Positions 1 through 8,583 of a stretch of 64,000 nucleotides of DNA are shown one piece after another. Position numbers and translations under genes: made by a program. Every line of letters begins with the position of its first letter. Position 1 is the stretch's first letter. Below the pieces are notes generated by a model that ran no database searches, was not told the DNA's origin, and was given only the letters and a program-made list of their open reading frames with translations. The stretch lies in contig OY776497.1 of the NCBI GenBank assembly GCA_963675625.1, forward strand, positions 434,001 to 498,000. Direction: 5' to 3'. The stretch is from F22 sp963675625. Its GTDB lineage: Bacteria > Bacteroidota > Bacteroidia > Bacteroidales > Bacteroidaceae.

Positions 1-10
1 TCTACTCAAC

Positions 11-1579
11 ATGCTGCGGTGCTACATTCTCGCCCTCATCCACAAGCAGACACCATCCAGTTTCGTGTTCACAAAACCATTCGACATCCCCCAGCAACCG
101 TGTTGGTGGCCTCAAGCATACAACCACAGGACTCCATATCGCCAGCAAAACTATACACGACGTACGCAATCCAAAACCATGTCTATGACCAATTGCACCA
201 CCGCCCACAACGCCCTAGCTAGTCGCAGGCTCACCCAGCAAACCATAGATAATTTCCACCTCTTTCATGAAAATCGCAACCACAACTGGCAATCGCCCAT
301 ACACGATCGTGTGGAATTGCCCGATCCCACACATCCCGAAACCGACAAGATACAGAAGTATATCAATAGCAAGGAATCGGATATATACCACAAGCACCAG
401 CTGCTTTACGGCCTATATCAAGCAAGCAAGGCGATCGTGGCACATAAGCACTGCTTTATCGTGGAAGGCTACCAAGATGTACTGGCCATGCACCAAGCTG
501 GAGTACGTGAAACCGTTGCCGTATGCGGCACGGCACTGACACAAGACCAAGTGCGTCTGCTGCGTCGATTTAACGACCAAGCCATTCTGATGCTCGACGG
601 CGATGGAGCGGGCCAAAAGGCGATGCTCGCTCATCTGAAAGTCCTGCTGCAAGCGGGCATGTATGTCGATATTGTCGTCCTGCCCGATGGACAAGATCCA
701 GATGAATTTATCCTAGGGCATCTACAGGAGCATCCCGATGCCTCACGGGAATCGCTGCTAGCCGCTTTTGCCGAGTATCAGCACGATTGGTTGACCCACT
801 GCTGTGCCTCGTTGGCCCACTGCGACGCGAAGACATTGCGCACCAGGCAAAGCATCATTTTTGAGTTGCTAGCCGCTATACCCGACAGAGTGCGCCAAGA
901 GACGGCCACCAAGAAAGCCTCCAGCATGATGGACTTATCATTGGATGTGATCCTAGGAGCCCTACCCGCCCTATCGCCCAAGCGCGCAGAAACACCCCAG
1001 CCACTCAGCCGCGTGGAACAGTCCACCATCTCCCAACGAGAAAAAGCAGAGAAAGACATCATCCGCCATCTCGTGCTGTATGGCACGTATCGCCAAGACG
1101 TGCACCACGCAGACAGTGCGCTAGTTCACTGGACGTATCACACACTTCAAGACGACAGCATCCACTTCACCAACCAGATTTTGCAGCGCATGATGGACAC
1201 CCTATATACCGCCCATCAGCACTGGCTATCCAGCACCGCACAGTGCGAAGACCTCTGTGGCACTCCTTATGTGCTAGTTCCCGCCCTGCAAGGCAGCGAC
1301 GACAAACACATCGCCACTTGTGCCACCCGCATCTACGACCAGCAGATGGTGCAGGAGTTGACCTACGGAGAAGATGCGCAGCCCTCCACGCAGGAAATAC
1401 TGTCCAGCATGCAGCAATTTGTGCAGGCCCTGAAAAAGGGAATCGCTCAAGACCACATGGCTGCCTTGAGTAAAGAGGCCGCAGAACTGCTGGCCGCTGA
1501 GGTGGTGGATGAGAAGAGGTATCGGGAGGTGATGGAGGAGATGAGGAGGATAATGCTTATCTCACTGAAACAAGATTAG
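11..1579 (+). CDS. DnaG-like DNA primase, degraded N-terminus (probable remnant)
   Basis: The protein carries the TOPRIM core of bacterial primase: a KYINSKES-type stretch near residue 116, the EGY motif with Glu152, and the DGDGAG motif with Asp196 and Asp198. About 300 further residues match the region that leads to the helicase-binding tail. The N-terminus is abnormal. A primase-like RRLTQQTIDNF stretch at residues 72-82 is separated from KYINSKES by only about 31 residues, where DnaG normally has about 100. A zinc-finger-like segment with its cysteines lost seems to sit in another frame around bases 19-120. The frame is open to the left edge, so the true start is unseen. It is GC-richer than the restriction genes downstream. 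I infer a decaying second primase copy, although the TOPRIM part could still be expressed. Confidence 0.6.
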   Translation: MLRCYILALIHKQTPSSFVFTKPFDIPQQPCWWPQAYNHRTPYRQQNYTRRTQSKTMSMTNCTTAHNALASRRLTQQTIDNFHLFHENRNHNWQSPIHDRVELPDPTHPETDKIQKYINSKESDIYHKHQLLYGLYQASKAIVAHKHCFIVEGYQDVLAMHQAGVRETVAVCGTALTQDQVRLLRRFNDQAILMLDGDGAGQKAMLAHLKVLLQAGMYVDIVVLPDGQDPDEFILGHLQEHPDASRESLLAAFAEYQHDWLTHCCASLAHCDAKTLRTRQSIIFELLAAIPDRVRQETATKKASSMMDLSLDVILGALPALSPKRAETPQPLSRVEQSTISQREKAEKDIIRHLVLYGTYRQDVHHADSALVHWTYHTLQDDSIHFTNQILQRMMDTLYTAHQHWLSSTAQCEDLCGTPYVLVPALQGSDDKHIATCATRIYDQQMVQELTYGEDAQPSTQEILSSMQQFVQALKKGIAQDHMAALSKEAAELLAAEVVDEKRYREVMEEMRRIMLISLKQD

Positions 1580-1677
1580 GTTTTAAGATTGTAAAAAGTA
1601 TGAGGAGATGAAAAATATTTTTATAGTCATCCTTTACTAATCAGAGAAATGATTTTCATTAAAGCCGTATTTTTTAT

Positions 1678-1685
1678 TATCTTTG
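1678..1685 (+). promoter_or_regulatory. -7 box TATCTTTG before the restriction gene
   Basis: A TATCTTTG element matches the Bacteroidetes -7 consensus TAnnTTTG. It lies 36 bases before the endonuclease start, giving a short leader. No convincing -33 element was seen. Confidence 0.55.
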
Positions 1686-1721
1686 CCCTCGTAATACTTA
1701 CCCTATTAAAAAGAATAATTC

Positions 1722-2450
1722 ATGAGAGAGTATAATTTAGGTTTTATTTCTGACGAAGATATCTTTGAACACGTCCGTTCGACAGTTGAGCAATACCGAA
1801 AAAGTATTGATTTAGCACAGTTTAATAAGAATATTATCGATCCTATAAAGCTTACTTTTGACGCAAAAGTCTATCGCAAAACATATGAAGAAATTATAGA
1901 AACAGAATGTGTGCGACAAATGGACAAAAGCAACTCCAATCATATTGGATACTTTCATCAGAATTTGTTTAAGTATGTAGGAAATGGATGGGAAGTTCCA
2001 AAAGAAGGCTTTGACTTAGTCAACGAAGAGAAGCATATTTTTGTTGAGATAAAGAATAAGCATAACACTATGAATAGTGGATCTGCAGCAAATGTATATA
2101 TTAAAATGCAGAGTAAATTGCTTGAAGACGACAGAGCTACATGTTACCTAGTTGAAGCAATCTCAGGCCGTTCTAAAGATGAGCCATGGAATAGAGGAGG
2201 AACTTCACATAAGCTTATTAGAAAGATTTCAATTGACCAATTCTACGAGTTGGCACTTAACTGCGAAAATGGATTTTATAACTTATGCAATACCTTACCT
2301 AAGATATTAGATGATGTATTGAATGAATATGATGAATTTAAAATTGAGAACACTGTTTTAGAAGAACTGCAGGAGTACTCACAAGATACATTCAAGAGTT
2401 TATTCTTATTAGGATTTGGTGATTATAATGGATTTAGAGATGAACAATAA
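1722..2450 (+). CDS. Type II restriction endonuclease, Eco47II family
   Basis: This 242-residue protein resembles Eco47II/Sau96I-type enzymes, which cut GGNCC. Recognisable family stretches are YNLGFIS near the N-terminus, IDPIKLTFDAKVY around residues 39-51, and the VEIKNKHNTMN block at 108-118. In that block, with upstream Asp98, Glu109 and Lys111 are the likely metal-binding and catalytic residues of a PD-(D/E)xK fold. Its last 35 bases overlap the methyltransferase gene, so the pair is translationally coupled. The gene is clearly AT-richer than the dnaG-like gene before it, suggesting horizontal transfer. The family call is strong; the GGNCC specificity comes from family knowledge. Confidence 0.88.
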   Translation: MREYNLGFISDEDIFEHVRSTVEQYRKSIDLAQFNKNIIDPIKLTFDAKVYRKTYEEIIETECVRQMDKSNSNHIGYFHQNLFKYVGNGWEVPKEGFDLVNEEKHIFVEIKNKHNTMNSGSAANVYIKMQSKLLEDDRATCYLVEAISGRSKDEPWNRGGTSHKLIRKISIDQFYELALNCENGFYNLCNTLPKILDDVLNEYDEFKIENTVLEELQEYSQDTFKSLFLLGFGDYNGFRDEQ

Positions 2451-3669
2451 TACAATATTATCTTACGAAACTTTTGCAGATTTACTTGGTGTATCAATTC
2501 GGACATTAGATTCTCAAGTAAAAAATGGTAAAGTAAAAGCTAGAAAATACAATAGCAAGAAAAAATACATCGTACTAGAAGATAATGATAATCTGACAAT
2601 AGTTTCTCAACTATTGAATTCTACTTGGGAGCATCAAACGGCAATAATTCCATACAAGAAGTTCACTTCTATTGAATTATTTGCAGGAGCAGGAGGATTA
2701 GCTATCGGTATGGAAAAGGCTGGACTTTCACATATTTTTTTGAATGAAATTGACAAAGATGCTTGTGCTACATTAAAAAGAAACAGGCCAGAATGGAATG
2801 TTTGTCATGACGACATACGTAATGTTGATTTCACAAGTTATTGTGATAGAGTAGATGTTGTCAGTGGAGGATTTCCTTGCCAAGCATTCTCATATGCTGG
2901 TAATAAAGGTGGATTTAATGATACAAGAGGTACGCTGTTCTTCGAACTAGCAAGAGCTGTCAAAGAGATACGACCTAAAGTCTTAGTTGCTGAAAATGTG
3001 AAAGGACTATTAACACATGACAATGGACGTACAATTCATACTATTAAGAACGTAATCTCTGAACTAGGCTATACTTTAATTGAGCCTCAAGTTTTACGTG
3101 CATTGATGTTTAAAGTGCCACAAAAGAGAGAACGTCTTTTCTTAATTGCAGTACGTAATGACCTAGCAAAGAAAGCTAAATTTAACTGGCCTTCTCCGTA
3201 CAATCGAGTAATGACTTTAAATGACGCATTCTTGAAAGGTGAATTATATAACTGTGACGTTCCAAAATCAGTAGGAGCAAAATATCCACCTAAAAAGCAA
3301 AAAGTACTAGAGCTTGTCCCACAAGGCGGTTGTTGGAAAGATCTTCCTATTAACATTCAAGAATCATATATGGGTAAGAGTTTTACATCTGGAGGTGGAA
3401 AAACGGGTATAGCTAGACGTTTGTCAATGACTTCTCCAAGTTTAACACTAACCTGCTCACCTGCTCAAAAACAAACAGAACGCTGCCATCCTACTGAGAC
3501 ACGGCCACTTACTATACGTGAGTATGCACGTATTCAGACATTTCCAGATGAATGGGAATTTATGGGTTCCGTGGGTGCTCAGTATAAGCAGATTGGTAAT
3601 GCTGTGCCTTGTAATCTTGGGTATGCCGTAGCAAAGTCAGTAGTGGCTTTATTGAATGAACTAGATTAG
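2416..3669 (+). CDS. DNA (cytosine-5) methyltransferase of the GGNCC system
   Basis: This 417-residue enzyme would methylate a cytosine in the partner endonuclease's site and protect host DNA. An N-terminal helix-turn-helix-like segment (residues about 15-55, with ADLLGVSIRTLDSQV) precedes the catalytic domain. m5C motifs are visible in order: motif I ELFAGAGG (about 87), motif IV GFPCQAF with the catalytic Cys (about 154), motif VI ENVKG (about 192), motif VIII QKRERLF, and motif X IGNAVP near the end. The region between VIII and X is the target recognition domain. The start at 2416 overlaps the endonuclease gene; an internal Met at 2428 is an alternative. The N-terminal helix-turn-helix could let it repress its own operon. 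Confidence 0.93.
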   Translation: MVIIMDLEMNNNTILSYETFADLLGVSIRTLDSQVKNGKVKARKYNSKKKYIVLEDNDNLTIVSQLLNSTWEHQTAIIPYKKFTSIELFAGAGGLAIGMEKAGLSHIFLNEIDKDACATLKRNRPEWNVCHDDIRNVDFTSYCDRVDVVSGGFPCQAFSYAGNKGGFNDTRGTLFFELARAVKEIRPKVLVAENVKGLLTHDNGRTIHTIKNVISELGYTLIEPQVLRALMFKVPQKRERLFLIAVRNDLAKKAKFNWPSPYNRVMTLNDAFLKGELYNCDVPKSVGAKYPPKKQKVLELVPQGGCWKDLPINIQESYMGKSFTSGGGKTGIARRLSMTSPSLTLTCSPAQKQTERCHPTETRPLTIREYARIQTFPDEWEFMGSVGAQYKQIGNAVPCNLGYAVAKSVVALLNELD

Positions 3670-3687
3670 GTTTATATCATATATTAT

Positions 3688-3722
3688 AGAAGTGCCATGG
3701 ATATTTTATCCATGGCACTTCT
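3688..3722. terminator. Bidirectional hairpin between methyltransferase and second endonuclease
   Basis: A perfect 16-bp inverted repeat (3688-3703 and 3707-3722) with a three-base loop separates two convergent genes. On the plus strand it is followed by a short T-rich run. It probably ends both transcripts. Confidence 0.8.
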
Positions 3723-3739
3723 ATTTTTGTAGTTTACAA

Positions 3740-4468
3740 CTATTTCTTAAAGCCTGAATAGTTACCAAAAGATAAGTTAAATAGACTTTCCAGTGTTTCT
3801 ATACCTTTTTTCTTCAGTTCCTCACAAACTGTGTTTTTGATTTCTACAATACCGACTTCATTCATTACGTCTTCTAAGACTAAAGGTAGAGCTATACATA
3901 GCTTATGAAAAGCATCTTCCACACCAAACACCATAGCATAAAATTTGTCAATAGACATAATCCTTATTCTTGGGTCGGATTTACCACCACATACCCATAT
4001 CTCGTCCTGAGCTGCTGGTGATACCACTTGAACTAAGTAGCAAGTTTTAGCCTTATCAGCTTTACATTCTTTCTCCATTTTGTTATAAACTGTTTGTGCA
4101 GAAGAAGTATTCAAAGTATTATGCTTATTCTTTATCTTAGCAGAAATATGTTTAGCTTTGTTTACGACGTGTATATCGTTACCATTTTTAGTACACATCC
4201 AACCATTTCCTGCATAATTAAAGATGTCTCTACTGAAACCACCAATTAGGTTAGTATTACTCTTATCTATTTGTCTCCAACACTCTGCCTCGATCACATC
4301 GTCAAAAGATCTATTGTATACTTTTGCATCAATTAAAAGTTTGATTGGATCAATAGTATTCCCATTAAACTGTACTAAATCAATACTTTTACGATAGCCC
4401 CCAACAATGTGTTTTACATAATCATAAATTACCTGATCGGATATAAATCCCAAATTGTAATTTCTCAT
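3740..4468 (-). CDS. Second Eco47II-family endonuclease paralogue, likely catalytically altered
   Basis: This 242-residue protein is clearly paralogous to the endonuclease at 1722-2450. It shares YNLGFIS, YRKSIDL, IDPIKL, DKSNTN, GNGW and KNKHNTLN, and a similar length. The key VEIKNK stretch reads AKIKNK here (residues 110-115). The acidic residue matching Glu109 of the first copy is therefore a Lys, which should disturb metal binding. The start was placed at the Met matching the first paralogue; a longer frame would add seven residues. It is convergent to the methyltransferase and shares its terminator. It may be an inactive duplicate, a heterodimer partner or a decaying gene. Confidence 0.8.
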   Translation of the reverse strand: MRNYNLGFISDQVIYDYVKHIVGGYRKSIDLVQFNGNTIDPIKLLIDAKVYNRSFDDVIEAECWRQIDKSNTNLIGGFSRDIFNYAGNGWMCTKNGNDIHVVNKAKHISAKIKNKHNTLNTSSAQTVYNKMEKECKADKAKTCYLVQVVSPAAQDEIWVCGGKSDPRIRIMSIDKFYAMVFGVEDAFHKLCIALPLVLEDVMNEVGIVEIKNTVCEELKKKGIETLESLFNLSFGNYSGFKK

Positions 4469-4489
4469 AATAAAAAGTTTTAGTAGCAC

Positions 4490-4973
4490 ATAAAATGTGC
4501 TTTATTAATAATAATCATCAACAACTCAGTTATAAAAGGCTAACCATGCCATTATAATATTACCCCAAGCTATATACGATTTATTAATTTTACAATAAAC
4601 AAACCAAACAATCAAAACGCATTAACTAAACAACACAAAACACACAAACCTGCCAACATGGCATATTAAATAAAAAAAACTAGGATAAACATGTCAAAAT
4701 TACAGGTACAGGCCTACTCTACCTCGAACTATCACCACGCAAAGCCAAAATGAATTTTATGAACTCGGCTAACGGGACTATCGAACTCATAGCAGTCCTT
4801 CCGTTCTATATTTCTCTGACTTTCTAGTGACATAATGCGGATAAAGATTCTAAAGAGATTTTTGCAGAAAAGCAGACCCACATAATGACACTAGCTACAC
4901 TATTAAAAAGTGCAGCTAGTAGACGACATCAATAAAATTCCCCAAAAATAGGGATTATTTATATGCTAATAAG
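4490..4973. other. AT-rich intergenic stretch without a recognisable gene
   Basis: About 480 bases between the second endonuclease and a lipoprotein gene. I see no convincing coding frame. A 12-bp inverted repeat with one mismatch (4890-4901 and 4909-4920) is present, without a clear T-run on either side. The promoter of the minus-strand endonuclease should lie at the left end, but no consensus box was found. Confidence 0.5.
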
Positions 4974-5483
4974 TTATTTATGATCTTTATTAGATTGAGT
5001 AATCTCTATAATTTCTGAAGTACCATACGGTGGATATGGACCATCTATTTGATAGTAATTGGGGAATAACACCACCTCTGCAACTCTATATTCATCTGAT
5101 GTATTTTCACTCAAATTAATCCGCAATTTCCCCTCATACGTAGCATCCAAAGTCAGCCATGGCCCTGAGATATACTGATTATTCGATTCAAATGTATATC
5201 CATTCAATATACTCTTCTGTTGATAGGCATCATTTTCAAACCAATATATCGTATCTTGTTGTACGGTAACCAAGTAGAGTTTATACTCCTTCTCTATCTT
5301 GATGAAGTCGTCACATTCCTTTCTGACATAGTTTACGCTCTTTATTCCACCATCAGGATCCCACCCTTTACCACTAAAGGCATCTCTCACACCCTTTACA
5401 ACGGACCAAGTACAATAAAAGTCGCAAGAAGTCAATACGGGAATCATAAGAACAAACGCAAGAAAATAAAAAAGTCTTTTCAT
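4974..5483 (-). CDS. Small lipoprotein of unknown function
   Basis: The 169-residue product starts with a charged MKR, a hydrophobic stretch and the lipobox LTSC, so it should be exported and lipidated on the Cys at about residue 19. The mature part is polar with many aromatic residues and no motif I recognise. A -7 box (5568-5575, minus strand) gives it its own promoter. It lies between the restriction module and a dnaG scrap, so it may be part of the same accessory cargo. Confidence 0.7.
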   Translation of the reverse strand: MKRLFYFLAFVLMIPVLTSCDFYCTWSVVKGVRDAFSGKGWDPDGGIKSVNYVRKECDDFIKIEKEYKLYLVTVQQDTIYWFENDAYQQKSILNGYTFESNNQYISGPWLTLDATYEGKLRINLSENTSDEYRVAEVVLFPNYYQIDGPYPPYGTSEIIEITQSNKDHK

Positions 5484-5567
5484 TTTGATCTGATTTTTTT
5501 GTTGTAGATTGATTTATAGTTGATAAAAAAACGCATGGTCATTCATACGTTTTCCAAAAAACTTCGT

Positions 5568-5575
5568 CAAAGATA
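5568..5575 (-). promoter_or_regulatory. -7 box of the lipoprotein gene
   Basis: On the minus strand the sequence reads TATCTTTG, matching TAnnTTTG, about 85 bases before the lipoprotein start. Confidence 0.5.
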
Positions 5576-5634
5576 CAGAAAATAACCGATAGTGTACAAT
5601 TTATACTTTATATTATCACACGTAAATATATTTT

Positions 5635-5795
5635 TTATCAACTCAGTACCGCACTATGCGAAGACGTCTGTGGTACTATATGCTGATTTCCACACTGCAA
5701 GGCGGTAATAACAAACAGATCGCCACTTGTGTCACTCGTATCTATGACTAGCAGATGGTACAGGAGGTGACCTACGGGGAAGATGCACGGGCGTC
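5635..5795 (+). pseudogene. Decayed fragment of the dnaG-like C-terminal region
   Basis: This stretch aligns by eye with bases about 1225-1385 of the dnaG-like gene, with long runs of shared bases such as AGATCGCCACTTGT against ACATCGCCACTTGT and TACGGGGAAGATGCAC against TACGGAGAAGATGCGC. Read in the homologous frame it encodes STALCEDVCGT, then a frameshift, then IATCVTRIYD, a TAG where the other copy has CAG, and QMVQEVTYGEDA. It is too short and broken to make a product. The homology is seen directly; how it arose is inferred. Confidence 0.8.
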
Positions 5796-5901
5796 TGGTA
5801 GCTGCGGGGGATATACAATGAGCTGTGACGAGGGAGTGAATAAAATATACTTAAATTATTAGTATTTACAATATCATCTTGTAAATATCTAGTATTTTTT
5901 A

Positions 5902-5909
5902 TATATTTG
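5902..5909 (+). promoter_or_regulatory. -7 box TATATTTG with CTTG-type -33 element
   Basis: TATATTTG lies 20 bases after a CTTG (5878-5881), which is normal Bacteroidetes spacing. It would drive the secreted-protein gene that follows. Confidence 0.5.
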
Positions 5910-6143
5910 TACTTAAACAATCAACCAGTAGATATTAGTGCTTTCTTTGGGTTGATGTAATGATAATCAAGGACTTGAAGGTATACAATAAGTACAAGAA
6001 TCTTATGGTATGGCAAGTTGGACAGTAAATTCTTTAATTATGGAAGAAATAGAAAAGAAATACAAGAGAGTGAAAAGAACAAATGTCATTTTATTTATAT
6101 ATGTGGCATTGAGTCTTTTGATACAATTATACAATTGTTTTGC

Positions 6144-7166
6144 ATGAGCTGGGGCGTAAGAACAACTTCGTACAAATCAACCCCTGTTAGGCAAAGAAAA
6201 CTCCTGCATATAAAAAAAATAACGATAGCTTGCTTGGTACTATGGATGTTTACATGCCATCTATTGGGCCAACCACTTACTACTTGGTATCAACATAATG
6301 TATCACCAGGAACTACTTCATATATTGTTCAAGGGTATAGAGCAGTATGCCAAACTGTGTATAAAAAAGAGAAGTGGCGTAAAGGAGCACCACTAAATAT
6401 ATTTGAGTATCCTAAAGGATTTCAATTTGATTATCAAGCTTTTTTTAATAGTAAGGGACTGATTACTTCAAAGATCTATTATGTAGATGGTAAAGCTACC
6501 GAGGATATCGCAAAATATACGTATAATAGTCGAAATCAATTATTGAAAGTTGTACAACATGAGCGGGGAGATGTGCATGCGTTATTGAATGAGTACACCT
6601 ATGATGCAAAAGGGAGGATGATATATCATGTGTCTGGCTATGATATTGTGTTTGGTAATGAGGTGACATTTCACAATGGGTGGAGACAAATTGAGCATGG
6701 GTGCTTTGATAAAATCAATGTGTATGGACAAGTGACTAGTTTTATAAAAGAAACTAATCTCCTTCAACACAATTATAAGTACACGAATGAGTATTCTGAT
6801 GCAGGGCTCTTGGTAAAACATACTTGGGAAAAGGATATTTACGGTGAAACTGCCAAAGGAAAAGTGTGGCAAAGGACTATTTCTGCAGGACAACCTCAAT
6901 CGATAAATGAGCTTTGGAAAATGCCTGTTCCTGAAAAAGAGCAGCCTGTATTGAGATATGCTTATACCTATAAGAAAGTGTACACGATTGAATATACTAC
7001 ATATAGCGAGATGGGAGATTGGACGAAAGCCACTGTTTTCTTGGATGGTGTACCTTTTGTGTTCTTAGAACGAGAAATCACTTACTCTGCTGATGCTAAG
7101 AAGCTTGTAGAAAGTCATAGTATCAATGACTTGTATAAGTTTATGCCCCCTAAAAAAAGGATTTAG
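6144..7166 (+). CDS. Secreted protein with YD-like repeats, function unknown
   Basis: The frame extends upstream to a TTG at 6018. The first ATG is at 6144, and it places a hydrophobic export segment (ITIACLVLWMFTCHLLG) 25-45 residues from the start, so I chose it. The roughly 300-residue mature part has repeated motifs such as YTYNSRNQLLKV and YTYDAKGRMIYHVSG. These resemble the YD/RHS-type beta-strand repeats found in secreted Bacteroidetes proteins. No catalytic motif is visible. It stands alone between the dnaG scrap and a palindrome that may end its transcript. Confidence 0.6.
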   Translation: MSWGVRTTSYKSTPVRQRKLLHIKKITIACLVLWMFTCHLLGQPLTTWYQHNVSPGTTSYIVQGYRAVCQTVYKKEKWRKGAPLNIFEYPKGFQFDYQAFFNSKGLITSKIYYVDGKATEDIAKYTYNSRNQLLKVVQHERGDVHALLNEYTYDAKGRMIYHVSGYDIVFGNEVTFHNGWRQIEHGCFDKINVYGQVTSFIKETNLLQHNYKYTNEYSDAGLLVKHTWEKDIYGETAKGKVWQRTISAGQPQSINELWKMPVPEKEQPVLRYAYTYKKVYTIEYTTYSEMGDWTKATVFLDGVPFVFLEREITYSADAKKLVESHSINDLYKFMPPKKRI

Positions 7167-7212
7167 CTTGACTCTTTTTTGTCTAGCTTTCATAGATCTT
7201 TTTGCTCCAATT

Positions 7213-7259
7213 CTCTCCAATTCTTGCAAGTTCTTCAAAAACTTGCAAGAATTGGAGAG
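7213..7259. repeat. Dispersed palindrome, copy 1
   Basis: A perfect 20-bp inverted repeat (7213-7232 and 7240-7259) with a seven-base loop. The core CCAATTCTTGCAAGTT is repeated in almost the same form at 13438-13480. It lies just after the gene ending at 7166. Confidence 0.85.
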
Positions 7260-7447
7260 CTTTCGTACTATGATCACACTTCACGGATCTATACTATAAC
7301 CCCCTCTCTAATACTATTTATTTATGACATAAAGACGACAAAAATATCACATTTTTGTTACACGTTTATTATTTGATTTAAGACATAATATGCCTCTGGT
7401 GAGTGCTTATTTTCGGTGTTCGTTTTCTATGCGCTGGTCATTCATGT

Positions 7448-7455
7448 TATCTTTG
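7448..7455 (+). promoter_or_regulatory. -7 box TATCTTTG
   Basis: TATCTTTG about 90 bases before the gene at 7546 is its likely promoter. The rest of the 7260-7545 gap shows no gene. Confidence 0.45.
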
Positions 7456-7545
7456 CTTGTGTCAAATTGAAAATTAAACATGCACCCCATGACTGCTACA
7501 TGGAGTTTTTGGGATGTCTTGTGCCAATAAATAAAAAAAGGAAGC

Positions 7546-8472
7546 ATGCTCACACAGACAATGAATAACAAAGAGGTCATCCGTGAAATCGAAAAAGATC
7601 TCATGCAGGTATCGGCCTATTTCTATAAAAGGGACTTATTCAAGACTCTAAAGAAAAAAATGAGGAAAAGGGTCGTTCAATATCCTATCCAATATGTGGA
7701 AACATTTACGAGTCAACACGAAATTGAATGGGGACTACACGCTATTGCGGTGGATAAAGACAATCTACACCGTGCAATCTATGCGCTGCACAGATGCAAA
7801 AGTGGGGTCGCTGCGTATACAACGGTGCCCGAAGAAGGCGGAGTGCGATGGCAAATCTTTTCGGCACAATTCTTCGACCAGTATTACAAACGATTCTTAC
7901 AAGATGAATTTGATGAGCCTCTTCAAACAAAGGAGATTATTCAAGAGTTCATGTTATATAATACATACGAATTTGACTTTAGTTCGTATGGCGATCAGGT
8001 TGAAGGAGTGCTATCGGCTAGCTTACTTAGGTTGCAGCAGGATGGCTCACAGCAAATCATGGGGGCGATTGAAGATGGTATTTGCATGGGACTGCAAGAT
8101 TGGCCTTGTAGTATATATTCGACTTTTATATCGTATGAGATGATCAGAAAGGATCAAGAACTCCTGGTGAATTATCTTAAAGCAGGACTCAATTTATTCA
8201 AGAAGGGCTTTCGTGTATCGACGTTCACGGTGGACAATGATCGTACATTCGATATAGAAAAGCATCTGGATGAAATTGCAGAATGTCTGATTTTACGGCA
8301 TATGCTCAATATCACGCTAGAAGCGCAGGATCAAAAGATGACTGAAGAAGAGGCGGTGGATTTTATTGTCAAAATTACGCAGAAGAGTAAAGAGGCAAAA
8401 GCACTATATGAGAAGACGAACTTAGATGTTCGTTTCAAACCAATGGGGCAAATATTGAAACTGAAGAAGTGA
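7546..8472 (+). CDS. Hypothetical protein, 308 residues
   Basis: I do not recognise this soluble protein. It has no signal peptide or membrane segment. The N-terminus is rich in Lys and Glu and probably helical, and the C-terminal third has an acidic-helical stretch (TEEEAVDFIVKITQKSKEAKALYEK). A second Met at 7561 (MNNKEV) is an alternative start. It has its own promoter, and the next gene also has one, so they are probably not one operon. It lies in an accessory region. Confidence 0.6.
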   Translation: MLTQTMNNKEVIREIEKDLMQVSAYFYKRDLFKTLKKKMRKRVVQYPIQYVETFTSQHEIEWGLHAIAVDKDNLHRAIYALHRCKSGVAAYTTVPEEGGVRWQIFSAQFFDQYYKRFLQDEFDEPLQTKEIIQEFMLYNTYEFDFSSYGDQVEGVLSASLLRLQQDGSQQIMGAIEDGICMGLQDWPCSIYSTFISYEMIRKDQELLVNYLKAGLNLFKKGFRVSTFTVDNDRTFDIEKHLDEIAECLILRHMLNITLEAQDQKMTEEEAVDFIVKITQKSKEAKALYEKTNLDVRFKPMGQILKLKK

Positions 8473-8554
8473 AATGGACTGGTATTCAGTGCGAAGATAA
8501 GGCGGGTACTATATTATTAACACAATAAAAGTTGGTAGAACAAAAATATACCTG

Positions 8555-8562
8555 TAAATTTG
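8555..8562 (+). promoter_or_regulatory. Promoter of the Panacea-domain gene
   Basis: TAAATTTG at 8555-8562 with TTG at 8532-8534, 20 bases upstream. Transcription would begin near 8570, so translation must start at 8584 or 8587, not at the earlier TTG. Confidence 0.55.
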
Positions 8563-8583
8563 CAGTGTAAATCAATAACTAGA

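Noticed and set aside
2..208. Minus-strand 68-residue frame at the left edge
   Set aside because: It is opposite the dnaG-like gene in GC-rich DNA, with no recognisable motif.
1722..4468. Avoidance of GGNCC sites in the window as proof of the restriction specificity
   Set aside because: Sites such as GGACC near 5038 and GGCCC near 5161 are present by eye, and no counting against expectation was possible.
4890..4920. Inverted repeat considered as a terminator of the small lipoprotein gene
   Set aside because: Neither side has a T-run and the loop is AT-rich; kept only as a note in the intergenic entry.
7065..7277. Minus-strand open frame spanning the palindrome
   Set aside because: It overlaps the secreted-protein gene and reads through the inverted repeat; no promoter or homology is seen.
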